This document shows, in pieces, positions 1 to 8,359 of a stretch of 64,000 nt of DNA (positions within the stretch are counted from its first letter, which is position 1; every line of letters begins with the position of its first letter). The translations under genes were made by a program, and so were the position numbers. The stretch lies in NCBI RefSeq assembly GCF_000516515.1, contig NZ_KI911784.1:2698881-2762880 (forward strand), written 5' to 3'. Below the pieces are notes generated by a model that worked only from the letters and a program-made list of their open reading frames with translations, was not told the DNA's origin and made no database searches. Origin of the DNA: Chloroflexus sp. Y-396-1 (GTDB taxonomy: Bacteria; Chloroflexota; Chloroflexia; Chloroflexales; Chloroflexaceae).

Positions 1-101
1 ACACCAGCCTTCTGCATTCGTCGCCAAATTACATATCCAATTCCCAGCAGTAAAACGACCAACAGCAATTTACGCCACATAGCAGTCTGCTCCCCGCTCA
101 T
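1..101 (-). CDS. Membrane-anchored hypothetical protein, N-terminal fragment
   Basis: Only the first 33 or so codons lie in the window; the gene runs off the left edge. The translation begins MSGEQTAMWRK and continues into one hydrophobic stretch (LLLVVLLLGIGYVIW) followed by basic residues, so it is a single N-terminal membrane segment. Two in-frame ATGs are possible, at 101 and at 80; the second has GGGGAG about ten bases upstream and may be the real one. It sits about 30 bases downstream of endonuclease IV on the same strand, so co-transcription is likely. No function can be assigned from this piece. Confidence 0.45.
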   Translation of the reverse strand, partial: MSGEQTAMWRKLLLVVLLLGIGYVIWRRMQKAG

Positions 102-131
102 TTACAATGATCGTTCCCGGCGCCTACCCTG

Positions 132-992
132 TTATGATTCAGAAGCATTCACGAGCGAGCGTAACACGGCCAGGTTCATGCGATCTTCGGCCATGTCCTC
201 GCCTTTCGGTGTCTCAATAATCATCGGCAAACTGGCAAAACGTGGATCATTAACCAGCAACCGAAACGCTTCAAGACCAATACATCCTTGACCAATATGC
301 GCGTGACGATCAACCCGACTTCCCAACTCCTTCTGTGAGTCGTTCAGGTGAAAACATTTGATCCACGAAAGGCCAATCAGTCGATCAAGTTCGGCAAACG
401 TTGCCTCATAAGACTCGCGATCACGAAAATCATAACCGGCAGCGAAAATATGGCAGGTATCGACACAAATTCCTAGCCGGTTATGGTATGGAATCAACTC
501 GAATAGACGAGCCAGATGTTCAAAACGATACCCCAACGCTGTTCCCTGTCCGGCGGTCGTCTCAAGCAAAATCACTGTGTTACCGCCTATGCCATCAGCT
601 AGTAACCGACAAATTGCCTCAGCGACTCGCGCCAGGCCTGCCTCTTCTCCGCTACCGGTGTGGGCGCCGGGATGGGTCACTAGATATGGAATATCGAGTT
701 GGGCGCAGCGTTCGAGTTCATCTGCGAATGCGACAATCGACTTTTCACGCAGCTCGTCGGCAGGAGCAGCCAGATTGATAAGATACGAGTCGTGAACGAT
801 GACCGGATGAATACCGGTACGCTGTTGCTCCGCTCGAAACAGCACAGTTTCTTCGGGAGAAATGGGCTTCGCCGTCCACTGCCGTTCGTTCTTGGCGAAA
901 ATTTGCATTGCCTCTAAGCCAACCGATTCACCACGGGCAAATGACCTTGAAATACCACCTGCAATCGACATGTGTGCGCCAAATCGCGGCAT
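132..992 (-). CDS. nfo: Deoxyribonuclease IV (AP endonuclease, Nfo family)
   Basis: Cleaves DNA 5' to abasic sites in base-excision repair, using three metal ions in a TIM barrel. All nine expected metal ligands can be placed in the 286 residues: H67, H107, E144, D178, H181, H215, D228, H230 and E260, within the family motifs LVTHPGAH, VDTCH, CFHLNDS and IIETPKG. Length matches the family (about 280). ATG at 992 is preceded by GGTAGGG. The gene heads a leftward unit with the membrane protein fragment at the window edge. Nothing is odd in the sequence. Confidence 0.96.
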   Translation of the reverse strand: MPRFGAHMSIAGGISRSFARGESVGLEAMQIFAKNERQWTAKPISPEETVLFRAEQQRTGIHPVIVHDSYLINLAAPADELREKSIVAFADELERCAQLDIPYLVTHPGAHTGSGEEAGLARVAEAICRLLADGIGGNTVILLETTAGQGTALGYRFEHLARLFELIPYHNRLGICVDTCHIFAAGYDFRDRESYEATFAELDRLIGLSWIKCFHLNDSQKELGSRVDRHAHIGQGCIGLEAFRLLVNDPRFASLPMIIETPKGEDMAEDRMNLAVLRSLVNASES

Positions 993-1350
993 GCGACCAC
1001 CCTACCTACCCTTATGCCGGCGAGTACCGGATATTGCAATTATATCACTATTCCCTCAACTTCATTAGCGTTCACCTCGTGGAACCAGAGGTTTTACCCG
1101 CCGCTGATGACGCTCAACCGACGCGATTACTTGGGAACGCGGGCTATCGGCCCAGGTGTGCGATGTGCGGCTGGTATCTGTCACCCCATCCCCCCCTTGC
1201 GGGGTGTCCTGGGGCCCGCTCCTCCCGATGCAGTGACGGGGATAGGTTAATCGGTGAGCCGGTGGGAGCCAGCTATGGTTACGTCCACAGATGGCGGGAT
1301 ACGGGCGCGAGCGTGAGCAACGAGCGACGGTCATTCGAGGGTATTGCATG

Positions 1351-1373
1351 ATGCGGGCCGGAGGCCGGCGCAT
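1351..1373. repeat. REP-like GC palindrome
   Basis: ATGCGGGCC-GGA-GGCCGGCGCAT forms an almost perfect hairpin. Relatives occur at 29097-29118, 41461-41478, 45570-45588 and 49046-49070, always outside genes. Confidence 0.55.
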
Positions 1374-1467
1374 CTAGGAAAGTGGTATGGAGCGAAATGC
1401 GTTCATTGGTGCATGTGATCAAAAACCGAGAACGTTGAAAAGACCTCTCCTCCTATGTGGGTAGTGC

Positions 1468-1496
1468 TTGACACGTGTACGACATAACGGTAGACT
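1468..1496 (+). promoter_or_regulatory. Candidate sigma70 promoter of the VanW gene
   Basis: TTGACA at 1468-1473, a 17-base spacer, then TAGACT at 1491-1496, about 36 bases before the GTG start. Perfect -35 and a 4/6 -10. Inferred by consensus only. Confidence 0.55.
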
Positions 1497-1531
1497 AAAA
1501 ATACAACCGCACTCCTCCCCATTAAGACGCC

Positions 1532-3376
1532 GTGCATGACTATATGGAACATCGACGACCGGCCAACGTTCATCATCACCGCCGGAAGTTCTTCTGGCGG
1601 GTTATGGAATGGTTGCTGGTAATGTTTGCGCTTGTCAACCTGGCAGGTTTGCTGGGCTATGGTGCGATACTGATCTTCGAGCGTATTCTGGCTGAACGCA
1701 TTTACCCCAACATCAGCGTGCGAGGTCTACCAATCGGTGGCATGACACGAGCCGAAGCACGAGCTGCTCTACAGCGTCGTTACGCGGATTTCCTTGCGAC
1801 GCCGATAACGCTCTCGTTCAACGATCAGATTTGGCGACCGGCTGCCGAAGACCTTGGTCTGAGTCTAGCTATTGATGAGGCTCTTGATACTGCATTTGCC
1901 ATTAGTCATCAGGCGGATCGGTCAGCGAACCTGCGTCTAGCAGCCGCAACCTGGCAGTATGGCGTTGATTTGCCGATCCATCTTACCTTCGATCAGCGGG
2001 TTGCACAGGCAACCCTCAAAGCTATTGCCGCTGAAATTGATCGGCCACCGCAGAACGCCAGCGTCGATTTGAGCGGAAGTACGGTCATTGTCGGCCTTGA
2101 ACAATGGGGTCGTCAGATGTTGGTCGATGAAACCCTCGCTGATATAGCTGCGGCTGTGCAAAGTCTGCAACCGCAAGAGGTTACAATCCGTACCCGAATC
2201 CTCGAACCGGTCGTTCGTGATAGCGATCTTGCCCCAACAGTGAGCGAATTGCGTCTGCTCCTCAGTGGCCCGCTTCGGCTGGAAGGTTGGGGTGGAAAAT
2301 GTCAAACTGGATGTCGCTGGGAATGGTCCTCCGATCAGATTGCTTCCTGGATCAAACTACGCAGGATGATCGCCATCGATGGGCGTCCGGCACTGGCCGT
2401 TATGATTGATCAGGCTGCTATTCGTGCTATGTTGAACCCTATCGCGGCCACTCTACGGGAAGAGGGTGGGTTACCGAGAGTAGACTGGAACAACGGTGAT
2501 CTGCGCATTCGTGTTCCTGGCACCCCGGGTCGTGGATTGGCAGTTGAGGAGGCGCTTGCCCGAATTAACGCTGCTCTGTATAGCAACGAACGTACAGTCA
2601 TCCTTCCACTCCGCGAACTGCCACCACCGGTGACTGCCGAAAATCTGGCGATGCTCGGTATCAGTGCACCGGTTGGTGTGGGAGTCAGCTCATTCCGCAA
2701 CTCGGCTGACTACCGGATCACAAATATTCAGGCGGGTACCCGACAGATCGACGGTGTGCTTATACCTCCTGGCGCCACATTCTCGTTCAACACCGCCTTA
2801 GGGCCGGTTACTGCCGAACGGGGGTTCGTAGAAGGCTATGCTATCGTCGAGAATCGAACGCAAAAAGAGTGGGGCGGCGGGCTTTGTCAGGTCAGTACAA
2901 CCGTCTTTCGCGCAGCCTTTTTTGCCGGCTTACCCATAACCGAACGTCACGCTCATTCGTTTCGCATCAGTTGGTATGAAGAACTCGGTGAACCACCCGG
3001 TCTCGATGCAGCAATCTTTACCGGTGTTCACGACTTACGCTTCGTTAATGATACCGGGGGGTGGTTGCTCTTGGGTGGGACGATTGATCTCCGCCGTCAA
3101 CAATTGACGATCACTCTTTACGGTCAGCCAACCAATCGGCGGGTTGAGTATACCTATCGTATTCTCGAACGCATGCCAGCACCGACTCAACCGGTGTACG
3201 TTGATGATCCTACTCTACCGAGCGGTGTGATTCGGCAAACCGATACTGCTCGTGACGGACTACGGGTTGAGATCTATCGCACCGTCTACGCAGAGGGTCA
3301 GGTACATTTACGTGATACTATCCCCACTACATTTCAACCGTGGCCCGACATATTTGTGCGGGGAACCGGACGCTAA
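1532..3376 (+). CDS. VanW family cell-envelope protein
   Basis: 614-residue membrane-anchored protein. Basic N-terminus, one transmembrane helix at about residues 27-49, then a long extracellular part: putative peptidoglycan-binding (YoaR-like) repeats in the first half and a VanW domain from about residue 395 to 520, containing the hallmarks SFNTALGP and GGGLCQVSTT followed by ERHAHS. The VanW family was named from vancomycin-resistance clusters but its biochemical role is not settled; many members are general wall-associated proteins. The start used is GTG at 1532; an ATG four codons later is equally possible. A good promoter lies just upstream. Monocistronic by spacing (over 400 bases to the next gene). 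Confidence 0.9.
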   Translation: MHDYMEHRRPANVHHHRRKFFWRVMEWLLVMFALVNLAGLLGYGAILIFERILAERIYPNISVRGLPIGGMTRAEARAALQRRYADFLATPITLSFNDQIWRPAAEDLGLSLAIDEALDTAFAISHQADRSANLRLAAATWQYGVDLPIHLTFDQRVAQATLKAIAAEIDRPPQNASVDLSGSTVIVGLEQWGRQMLVDETLADIAAAVQSLQPQEVTIRTRILEPVVRDSDLAPTVSELRLLLSGPLRLEGWGGKCQTGCRWEWSSDQIASWIKLRRMIAIDGRPALAVMIDQAAIRAMLNPIAATLREEGGLPRVDWNNGDLRIRVPGTPGRGLAVEEALARINAALYSNERTVILPLRELPPPVTAENLAMLGISAPVGVGVSSFRNSADYRITNIQAGTRQIDGVLIPPGATFSFNTALGPVTAERGFVEGYAIVENRTQKEWGGGLCQVSTTVFRAAFFAGLPITERHAHSFRISWYEELGEPPGLDAAIFTGVHDLRFVNDTGGWLLLGGTIDLRRQQLTITLYGQPTNRRVEYTYRILERMPAPTQPVYVDDPTLPSGVIRQTDTARDGLRVEIYRTVYAEGQVHLRDTIPTTFQPWPDIFVRGTGR

Positions 3377-3786
3377 TGTGTAGGGCATGATCAAACATTC
3401 AGATGTCTGATCACGCTGATAGGGTGCTCGTAGTACGATTAGTGAAGTTTTTGATCATCCTCATAGAGCCTGATCAAGCACTTACCCAGATGTGCGGGCT
3501 TCTGGCCCCGTCTTTCGGTCTGTGGTTGAATCCTTTGTTTGTCCCATCAGCAAGCCATTAGGGGTGGATTCCAACTTTGCCTCAAGCACCTCCTTTCTCT
3601 CCCTTTATGTGAAGAGGAAGGAGTTTGGGGATCAGGTGAGGGGGCAAAGCGCACTTCGCAGCATGAGAATTCATCGCTCTCACCTCGCCGCCAAGTTGAC
3701 GATCTCTGCTATACTAGAGTTGAGTTGTTTGAGCAACTATTCTCGTGAATAATATCACGACTGAAGATAACGAAAGGTAACTCAGA
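3377..3786. other. Spacer with degenerate repeat ends
   Basis: No gene supported. Between 3386 and 3480 there are several copies in both orientations of the motif TGATCA / GTTTTTGATCA, resembling the ends of the dispersed elements at 30.2 and 47.6 kb but without a recognisable core. An extended -10 (TGCTATACT, 3707-3715) about 70 bases before the CBS gene may be its promoter. Confidence 0.45.
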
Positions 3787-4254
3787 ATGAAAGCGCGCGA
3801 GATCATGACCCGCAATGTGATTTGCGTCAACGATGATGCCACGGTTGAAGACGCGGCTCGCTTGATGACTCGCAACCGGATCAGTGGTTTGCCGGTTATC
3901 AATTCCCATGGCATGCTGGTTGGCCTTGTCACCGAACACGACCTGATCGCCAAAGAAGGGCGTACCGTCAAGGAAATCATGACTCGGAGTGTCATCAGTG
4001 TGAGTGCCGACACCGAAGTCGAACAGATCCAACATCTCCTAACCAACCAGCGCATCCGACGGGTACCAGTCGTTGAGAATGGTAAAGTCGTTGGGATTGT
4101 CAGCCGTTCTGATCTTGTGCGCCAGATTGCTATGCGTTGGGTTTGTGGCGTATGTGGCGAGATTGTGCGCACCCTTGATCCACCTAAGCATTGTCCACGC
4201 TGTGGCGCCGATACCCATGCCTTTACGCGCGAGGTCGTGCCACCGGGAATGTAA
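3787..4254 (+). CDS. CBS-domain pair fused to a C-terminal zinc ribbon
   Basis: 155-residue soluble protein. Two CBS motifs (about residues 5-55 and 63-115) form one Bateman module, which in other proteins binds adenine nucleotides or SAM. After them comes a zinc-ribbon or rubredoxin-like knuckle with C120-x2-C123 and C136-x2-C139 (VCGVCGE and HCPRCGA). The combination suggests a nucleotide- or redox-sensing regulator, but the partner is not evident: the downstream pyruvate dehydrogenase genes are 440 bases away and no operon is implied. RBS-like AAAGG precedes the ATG. Annotation as a CBS protein is sure; function is unknown. Confidence 0.9.
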   Translation: MKAREIMTRNVICVNDDATVEDAARLMTRNRISGLPVINSHGMLVGLVTEHDLIAKEGRTVKEIMTRSVISVSADTEVEQIQHLLTNQRIRRVPVVENGKVVGIVSRSDLVRQIAMRWVCGVCGEIVRTLDPPKHCPRCGADTHAFTREVVPPGM

Positions 4255-4693
4255 TGAAAGTCTGCAAACCCAACAACCTTAAGCAGGTAAGGACAGCCCA
4301 AACCTTCACGCCAGCTTGCTGTCAAAATCGTCAGAGGGGCGAGTATTGGAAAGTATGTTGATGCGGCCCAGATCGATTGCAATGAAGCAACTGGCATCGC
4401 ATTTGACAGGTACTTGGGTGATAAGCATTGTACCATTCAGGTTTGAGATTCAATTGTTGCTTGTCAGGTTAGCGCCCCTTACACGACATCAGATACAGCG
4501 GGTTGTTTTTACCTGTGTGAGCGATCTGCCATCATCCGTATTCACGCAATTCTAAGCCTTCGGGTTGGGTAGAACATAGCGTGTAGCCTACACTTGTGGA
4601 AGTGTGGTGGCAGCAATAGATGGCGAACCAAACCGGCTTGTACCCCTTTCCTGCCGGACAGGAACGCCCAATATACGAGAGGAGATCATCATT
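4255..4693. other. Spacer upstream of the pyruvate dehydrogenase operon
   Basis: About 440 bases with no supportable gene and no clear riboswitch or terminator. It must carry the operon promoter, but I could not pick a convincing -35/-10 pair. A reading frame continuous with pdhA begins at 4604 but lacks coding character before 4694. Confidence 0.4.
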
Positions 4694-5767
4694 ATGGCCG
4701 AAGTCGCTGAAACGGCTCAACCATTGCTCGAGCGTGCTACTGTCGACGAACTGAAGCACTACTATTACCAGATGCTTCTGATACGACGTTTTGAAGAGCG
4801 TGCCGGCGAGATGTACGTAAAAGCCAAAATTGGCGGATACTGTCACCTCAATCTTGGCGAAGAGGCTACTATCGTTGGCTTGATAGCAGCTCTGACCCCC
4901 GACGACTATATCTTCACCAATTATCGCGAGCACGGTTACATTATTGCCCGTGGTGTACCACCTGGCCCGGTGATGGCCGAACTTTTTGGGAAAGAGACCG
5001 GTGTGTCTGGTGGTCGCGGTGGATCGATGCACCTGTTTGACCGCAAGACCAACTTTATGGGCGGCTATGCCATTGTAGGTGGCCAAGTGCCATTGGCTGT
5101 GGGCGCCGCCTATGCCCTGCGTTATCAGAACAAGCCAGGCGTGGTTGTTGCTCAAATGGGTGATGGAACCACCAATATCGGTGCGTTCTACGAGTCGCTC
5201 AATCTGGCTAAACTCTGGAAGTGTCCGGTGCTCTTCTTCATTGTCAATAACGGCTATGGTATGGGTACTTCAGTAGAAGCCGGTTCATCAGAACCCGATC
5301 TGTGGAAGAAAGGTGCCTCATTCCGTATTTACGGTGAGCGTGTCGACGGTACTGATGTGTTGGCGGTGCGCGATGTCGTGCGCCGGTTACGAGCACGGGC
5401 CGAAGCTGAGGGTGAACCGGCGATTATCGACGCGGTTAGCTTCCGCTTCCGCGGTCATTCGGTTATTGACTCTGATCGCTACCGTGATCCTGAAGCAGTC
5501 CGCCGGGGTCGCGAATTGTACGATCCGATCCGGAAGTTTGCTACGCTCCTGCTTGATCACGGTGTTGTTGATGATGCCTGGCTTAAGGCGGTCACCGAAC
5601 GGGTCGAACGCGAAGTACAAGAGGCAATTGATTTCGCTAACAATAGTCCCGATCCGAAGTTTGAGGATCTCTACAAGTATATGTATGCCACACCAGTACC
5701 AAATACACCAACCGCTGAAGATGCTATTCGTGCGGTAAAGATCAATCACGGTGAGTTTGACGTATAG
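4694..5767 (+). CDS. pdhA: Pyruvate dehydrogenase E1 component, alpha subunit
   Basis: With E1beta, decarboxylates pyruvate using thiamine diphosphate and passes the acetyl group to the lipoyl arm of E2. The thiamine-diphosphate motif starts with GDGTTN near residue 157 and ends about 30 residues later in IVNN, as in the family. The phosphorylation-loop region FRGHSVIDSDRYR is conserved. I chose ATG 4694 (MAEVAET, 357 residues) because GAGAGGAGAT lies just upstream and the family starts here; an upstream in-frame start at 4604 is not conserved-looking. First gene of a pdhA-pdhB-pdhC unit. A branched-chain 2-oxoacid dehydrogenase is the alternative, less likely with these family features. Confidence 0.9.
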   Translation: MAEVAETAQPLLERATVDELKHYYYQMLLIRRFEERAGEMYVKAKIGGYCHLNLGEEATIVGLIAALTPDDYIFTNYREHGYIIARGVPPGPVMAELFGKETGVSGGRGGSMHLFDRKTNFMGGYAIVGGQVPLAVGAAYALRYQNKPGVVVAQMGDGTTNIGAFYESLNLAKLWKCPVLFFIVNNGYGMGTSVEAGSSEPDLWKKGASFRIYGERVDGTDVLAVRDVVRRLRARAEAEGEPAIIDAVSFRFRGHSVIDSDRYRDPEAVRRGRELYDPIRKFATLLLDHGVVDDAWLKAVTERVEREVQEAIDFANNSPDPKFEDLYKYMYATPVPNTPTAEDAIRAVKINHGEFDV

Positions 5768-5862
5768 CCAGTTATAGTGGAGTGTCATCCGCTGCTAGAT
5801 ACAGGCCCATACTCACGTTCCCGTATTGTGTGTCGGATGCTGAACGTACTAAAGAGGTTGTT

Positions 5863-6858
5863 ATGCCCGTTATTACCTATCGCCAGGCCCTGAATGATAC
5901 CCTTGGCGAGGAACTAGCCCGCGATCCGAATGTCTTGCTCATGGGTGAAGAGATTGGCGTGTTTCAGGGTTCGTACCGGGTCACCGAGGGCTTGCTAGCC
6001 GAGTTTGGTCCCAAGCGCGTTGTTGATACCCCGATTGCGGAAGAGGGATTCGTCGGAGTCGCTATCGGCGCTGCTATGCTCGGCCTGCGTCCGGTGGTCG
6101 AAATAATGACGATCAATTTTATCCTGGTCGCCATCGATCAGATCGTCAATCATGCGGCGAAGATTCACTACATGTTCGGTGGGCAGGTCAGTGTGCCGCT
6201 GGTGATCCGAACCCCTTCAGGTGGCACCGGCCAATTGGCAGCCACCCACTCGCAGTCGTTCGAGAATTGGTTTGCCTATTGTCCTGGTCTCAAGGTGGTC
6301 GCACCGGCCACGCCATACGATGCCAAAGGCTTATTACGTTCTGCCATTCGCGATGATGATCCGGTGATCTTTATCGAGTCGCTGGCGCTCTACGATACCA
6401 AGGGTGAAGTGCCGGAAGACGATGATTATGTTATCCCGATTGGGGTCGCTGAAGTAAAGCGACCGGGCACCGATGTGACGGTTGTCTCTTATTCACGAAT
6501 GACAGCCGTGGCATTGCAGGTTGCGCAGCGGATGGAACAAGAGGGAATTAGCGTCGAGGTCGTTGATCTGCGTTCACTCCGCCCGCTTGACCGCCCTACC
6601 ATCATCGAATCGGTAAAGAAGACGAATCGCGCCGTTGTGATTGCGGAAGACTGGTACTCATACGGTGTGACGGCTGAAATCGCGGCGACAATTCAAGAAG
6701 AAGCCTTCGATTATCTCGATGCGCCGGTCTACCGGGTTGCCGGCCTTGAAGTGCCGTTGCCCTACGCTAAAGAGCTGTCGGCAGCTTCAAAACCAAATGC
6801 CAACAACCTGATTTACGCCATTCGGCAAGTCATGCGTGGTACGAAGCGCATGCGATAG
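5863..6858 (+). CDS. pdhB: Pyruvate dehydrogenase E1 component, beta subunit
   Basis: 331-residue transketolase-like subunit that completes the E1 heterotetramer. Family blocks seen are LMGEEIGVFQGSYRVTEGL, DTPIAEEGFVGVAIGAA and SLRPLDRPTI. ATG 5863 has AAAGAGG just upstream; the frame is open further back to 5782 but those residues are not family-like. 95 bases separate it from pdhA and 29 bases from the E2 gene, consistent with one transcript. Confidence 0.93.
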   Translation: MPVITYRQALNDTLGEELARDPNVLLMGEEIGVFQGSYRVTEGLLAEFGPKRVVDTPIAEEGFVGVAIGAAMLGLRPVVEIMTINFILVAIDQIVNHAAKIHYMFGGQVSVPLVIRTPSGGTGQLAATHSQSFENWFAYCPGLKVVAPATPYDAKGLLRSAIRDDDPVIFIESLALYDTKGEVPEDDDYVIPIGVAEVKRPGTDVTVVSYSRMTAVALQVAQRMEQEGISVEVVDLRSLRPLDRPTIIESVKKTNRAVVIAEDWYSYGVTAEIAATIQEEAFDYLDAPVYRVAGLEVPLPYAKELSAASKPNANNLIYAIRQVMRGTKRMR

Positions 6859-6887
6859 CGATATTGTTATGAGTAATAGGAGGCGCC

Positions 6888-8231
6888 ATGGGTGAGATAA
6901 CCATGCCTCGTCTCTCCGACACGATGTCGGAAGGAACCGTAGGCCGCTGGTTGAAGAAAGTCGGCGATCAGATTGCTGTTGGTGACATCATCGCCGAAAT
7001 CGAGACCGATAAGGCCACAATGGAACTGGAAGCGTTTGAAGCCGGTGTTCTGCAACAGATTTTGATCCCCGAAGGACAGACTGTGCCAATTGGGCATCCG
7101 ATCGCGATCATCGGTGATAGTGCAACACCAGTCGCTGCAACACCGTCAGCCCCACCGGTCACAACACAAGGATCGGCTCCCTCTGCATCAGCGGCCACAT
7201 CGGTTACTGCTCAGGCAGTGGCACCGGCTCCAGTAGCGGCGTCAACTACTCCTGCACCGGCTGTTGGTGGTGATGACAACGGTCGGATTAAGGCTTCACC
7301 GGTTGCCCGCCGCCTGGCTGAAGAGCTAGGGATTGATTTGCGCCAGGTAGTAGGTACCGGTCCAGGCGGTCGTATTATCAAGGAGAATGTTGAAGAGTTT
7401 GCGGCCCGACGTGGTGCTGCTGGGCCGGCGCCTGCGGTGACACCATCTGCCCCGGCGCCGACGCCTGTACCGGTGTCACTCCCAACGCCGGCGCCTGCAC
7501 CAGTGCCAGCACGTGCTCCGACACCTGCACCAGTACCGACACTGGCCGGCGCCGAACCGCTGAGTCGGATGCGTCGGGCTATTGCTCGCGCAATGACCGA
7601 TAGCAAGCCGGGTGTACCGCATATCTATCTGACTATCGAGGTCGATGCTGACGCGCTAGTAGCATTGCGTGAGCAGATTACCGCCAGTGGAACCCGCATT
7701 TCAATTAATGATCTCGTGGTTAAAGCTGCGGCGAAGGCTTTAAGCAAAGTACCGGCAGTGAATGTCAGTTACAGCCAGACTGCTGACGGTCAACCCGGTA
7801 TCGTGCGTCATAGCCAGATCAACATCGGTGTGGCCGTGGCCCTTGACGATGGTCTGGTAGCGCCAGTTGTTCGCGATGCCGATAAAAAGAGCATTAGCGT
7901 CATTAGTGCCGAAATTCGTGACATGGCACTGCGCGCTCGTGAGGGCAAGATTAAGCAACAGGAACTCGAAGGAGCGACGTTCCAGGTCACTAACCTTGGG
8001 ATGTTTGGGATTGTCGAGTTCGGCTCGATTATCTCGGTACCACAGGCTGCTTCACTGGCCGTTGGTACGGTGCGCAAAGTTCCGGTGGTACGCAACGACC
8101 AGATCGTCATTGGTCAGGTGATGAACCTTACCCTCAGCGCCGATCATCGGGTTGTCGATGGGGCGGTCGGCGCCCAGTACCTGCAAGAGTTGCGTAAACT
8201 GCTCGAGGCACCGATGAACATCATCGTCTAA
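6888..8231 (+). CDS. pdhC: Dihydrolipoamide acetyltransferase (E2 of pyruvate dehydrogenase)
   Basis: 447-residue core of the complex, transferring the acetyl group to CoA. Order: one lipoyl domain (residues 2-77, lipoylated K42 in ETDKATMEL), an Ala/Pro/Thr linker, the peripheral-subunit-binding domain (about 132-168, SPVARRLAEELG and GTGPGGRI), a second long Pro/Ala linker with PAPTPVP-like repeats, and the CoA-acyltransferase domain with the catalytic HRVVDG near residue 420. AGGAGG stands 6 bases before the ATG. No E3 gene (dihydrolipoamide dehydrogenase) follows, so E3 must come from elsewhere in the genome. Confidence 0.95.
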   Translation: MGEITMPRLSDTMSEGTVGRWLKKVGDQIAVGDIIAEIETDKATMELEAFEAGVLQQILIPEGQTVPIGHPIAIIGDSATPVAATPSAPPVTTQGSAPSASAATSVTAQAVAPAPVAASTTPAPAVGGDDNGRIKASPVARRLAEELGIDLRQVVGTGPGGRIIKENVEEFAARRGAAGPAPAVTPSAPAPTPVPVSLPTPAPAPVPARAPTPAPVPTLAGAEPLSRMRRAIARAMTDSKPGVPHIYLTIEVDADALVALREQITASGTRISINDLVVKAAAKALSKVPAVNVSYSQTADGQPGIVRHSQINIGVAVALDDGLVAPVVRDADKKSISVISAEIRDMALRAREGKIKQQELEGATFQVTNLGMFGIVEFGSIISVPQAASLAVGTVRKVPVVRNDQIVIGQVMNLTLSADHRVVDGAVGAQYLQELRKLLEAPMNIIV

Positions 8232-8260
8232 CGAGTAGGTGAGGCTCATTGCTGTCGGTC

Positions 8261-8316
8261 GCTGTGACCTTTGTGTCTTGTGGTACAACCAACCACTGCG
8301 ACACCGAGGTCACAGT
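8261..8316. terminator. Imperfect inverted repeat after the E2 gene
   Basis: GCTGTGACCT...GTGTC...GTGG pairs with CCAC...GACAC..AGGTCACAGT with a short loop. There is no T tract, so it may act as an mRNA-stabilising or attenuating hairpin rather than an intrinsic terminator. Confidence 0.4.
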
Positions 8317-8359
8317 GTGTTTGAACCATCACTGGTAATGACCATTACCGAGGAGCTAT

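Larger units (their letters stand above)
993..1531. other. Gene-free spacer between divergent nfo and VanW gene
   Basis: No convincing coding region. It holds a degenerate copy of the CCCCC-ACTTG-CGGGGG type repeat near 1185-1215, a small GC palindrome at 1351-1373, a copy of the motif TGATCAAAAACC near 1417-1427 that also marks element ends elsewhere, and a sigma70-like promoter at 1468-1496. Confidence 0.6.

Noticed and set aside
3714-4436. 240-codon open frame on the minus strand over the CBS gene
   Set aside because: It is antisense to a clear CBS/zinc-ribbon gene and its translation looks like shadow coding with no domain.
7211-7606. Gly/Ala-rich 131-codon frame opposite the E2 linker
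   Set aside because: Produced by the Pro/Ala linker codons of the E2 gene read on the other strand.
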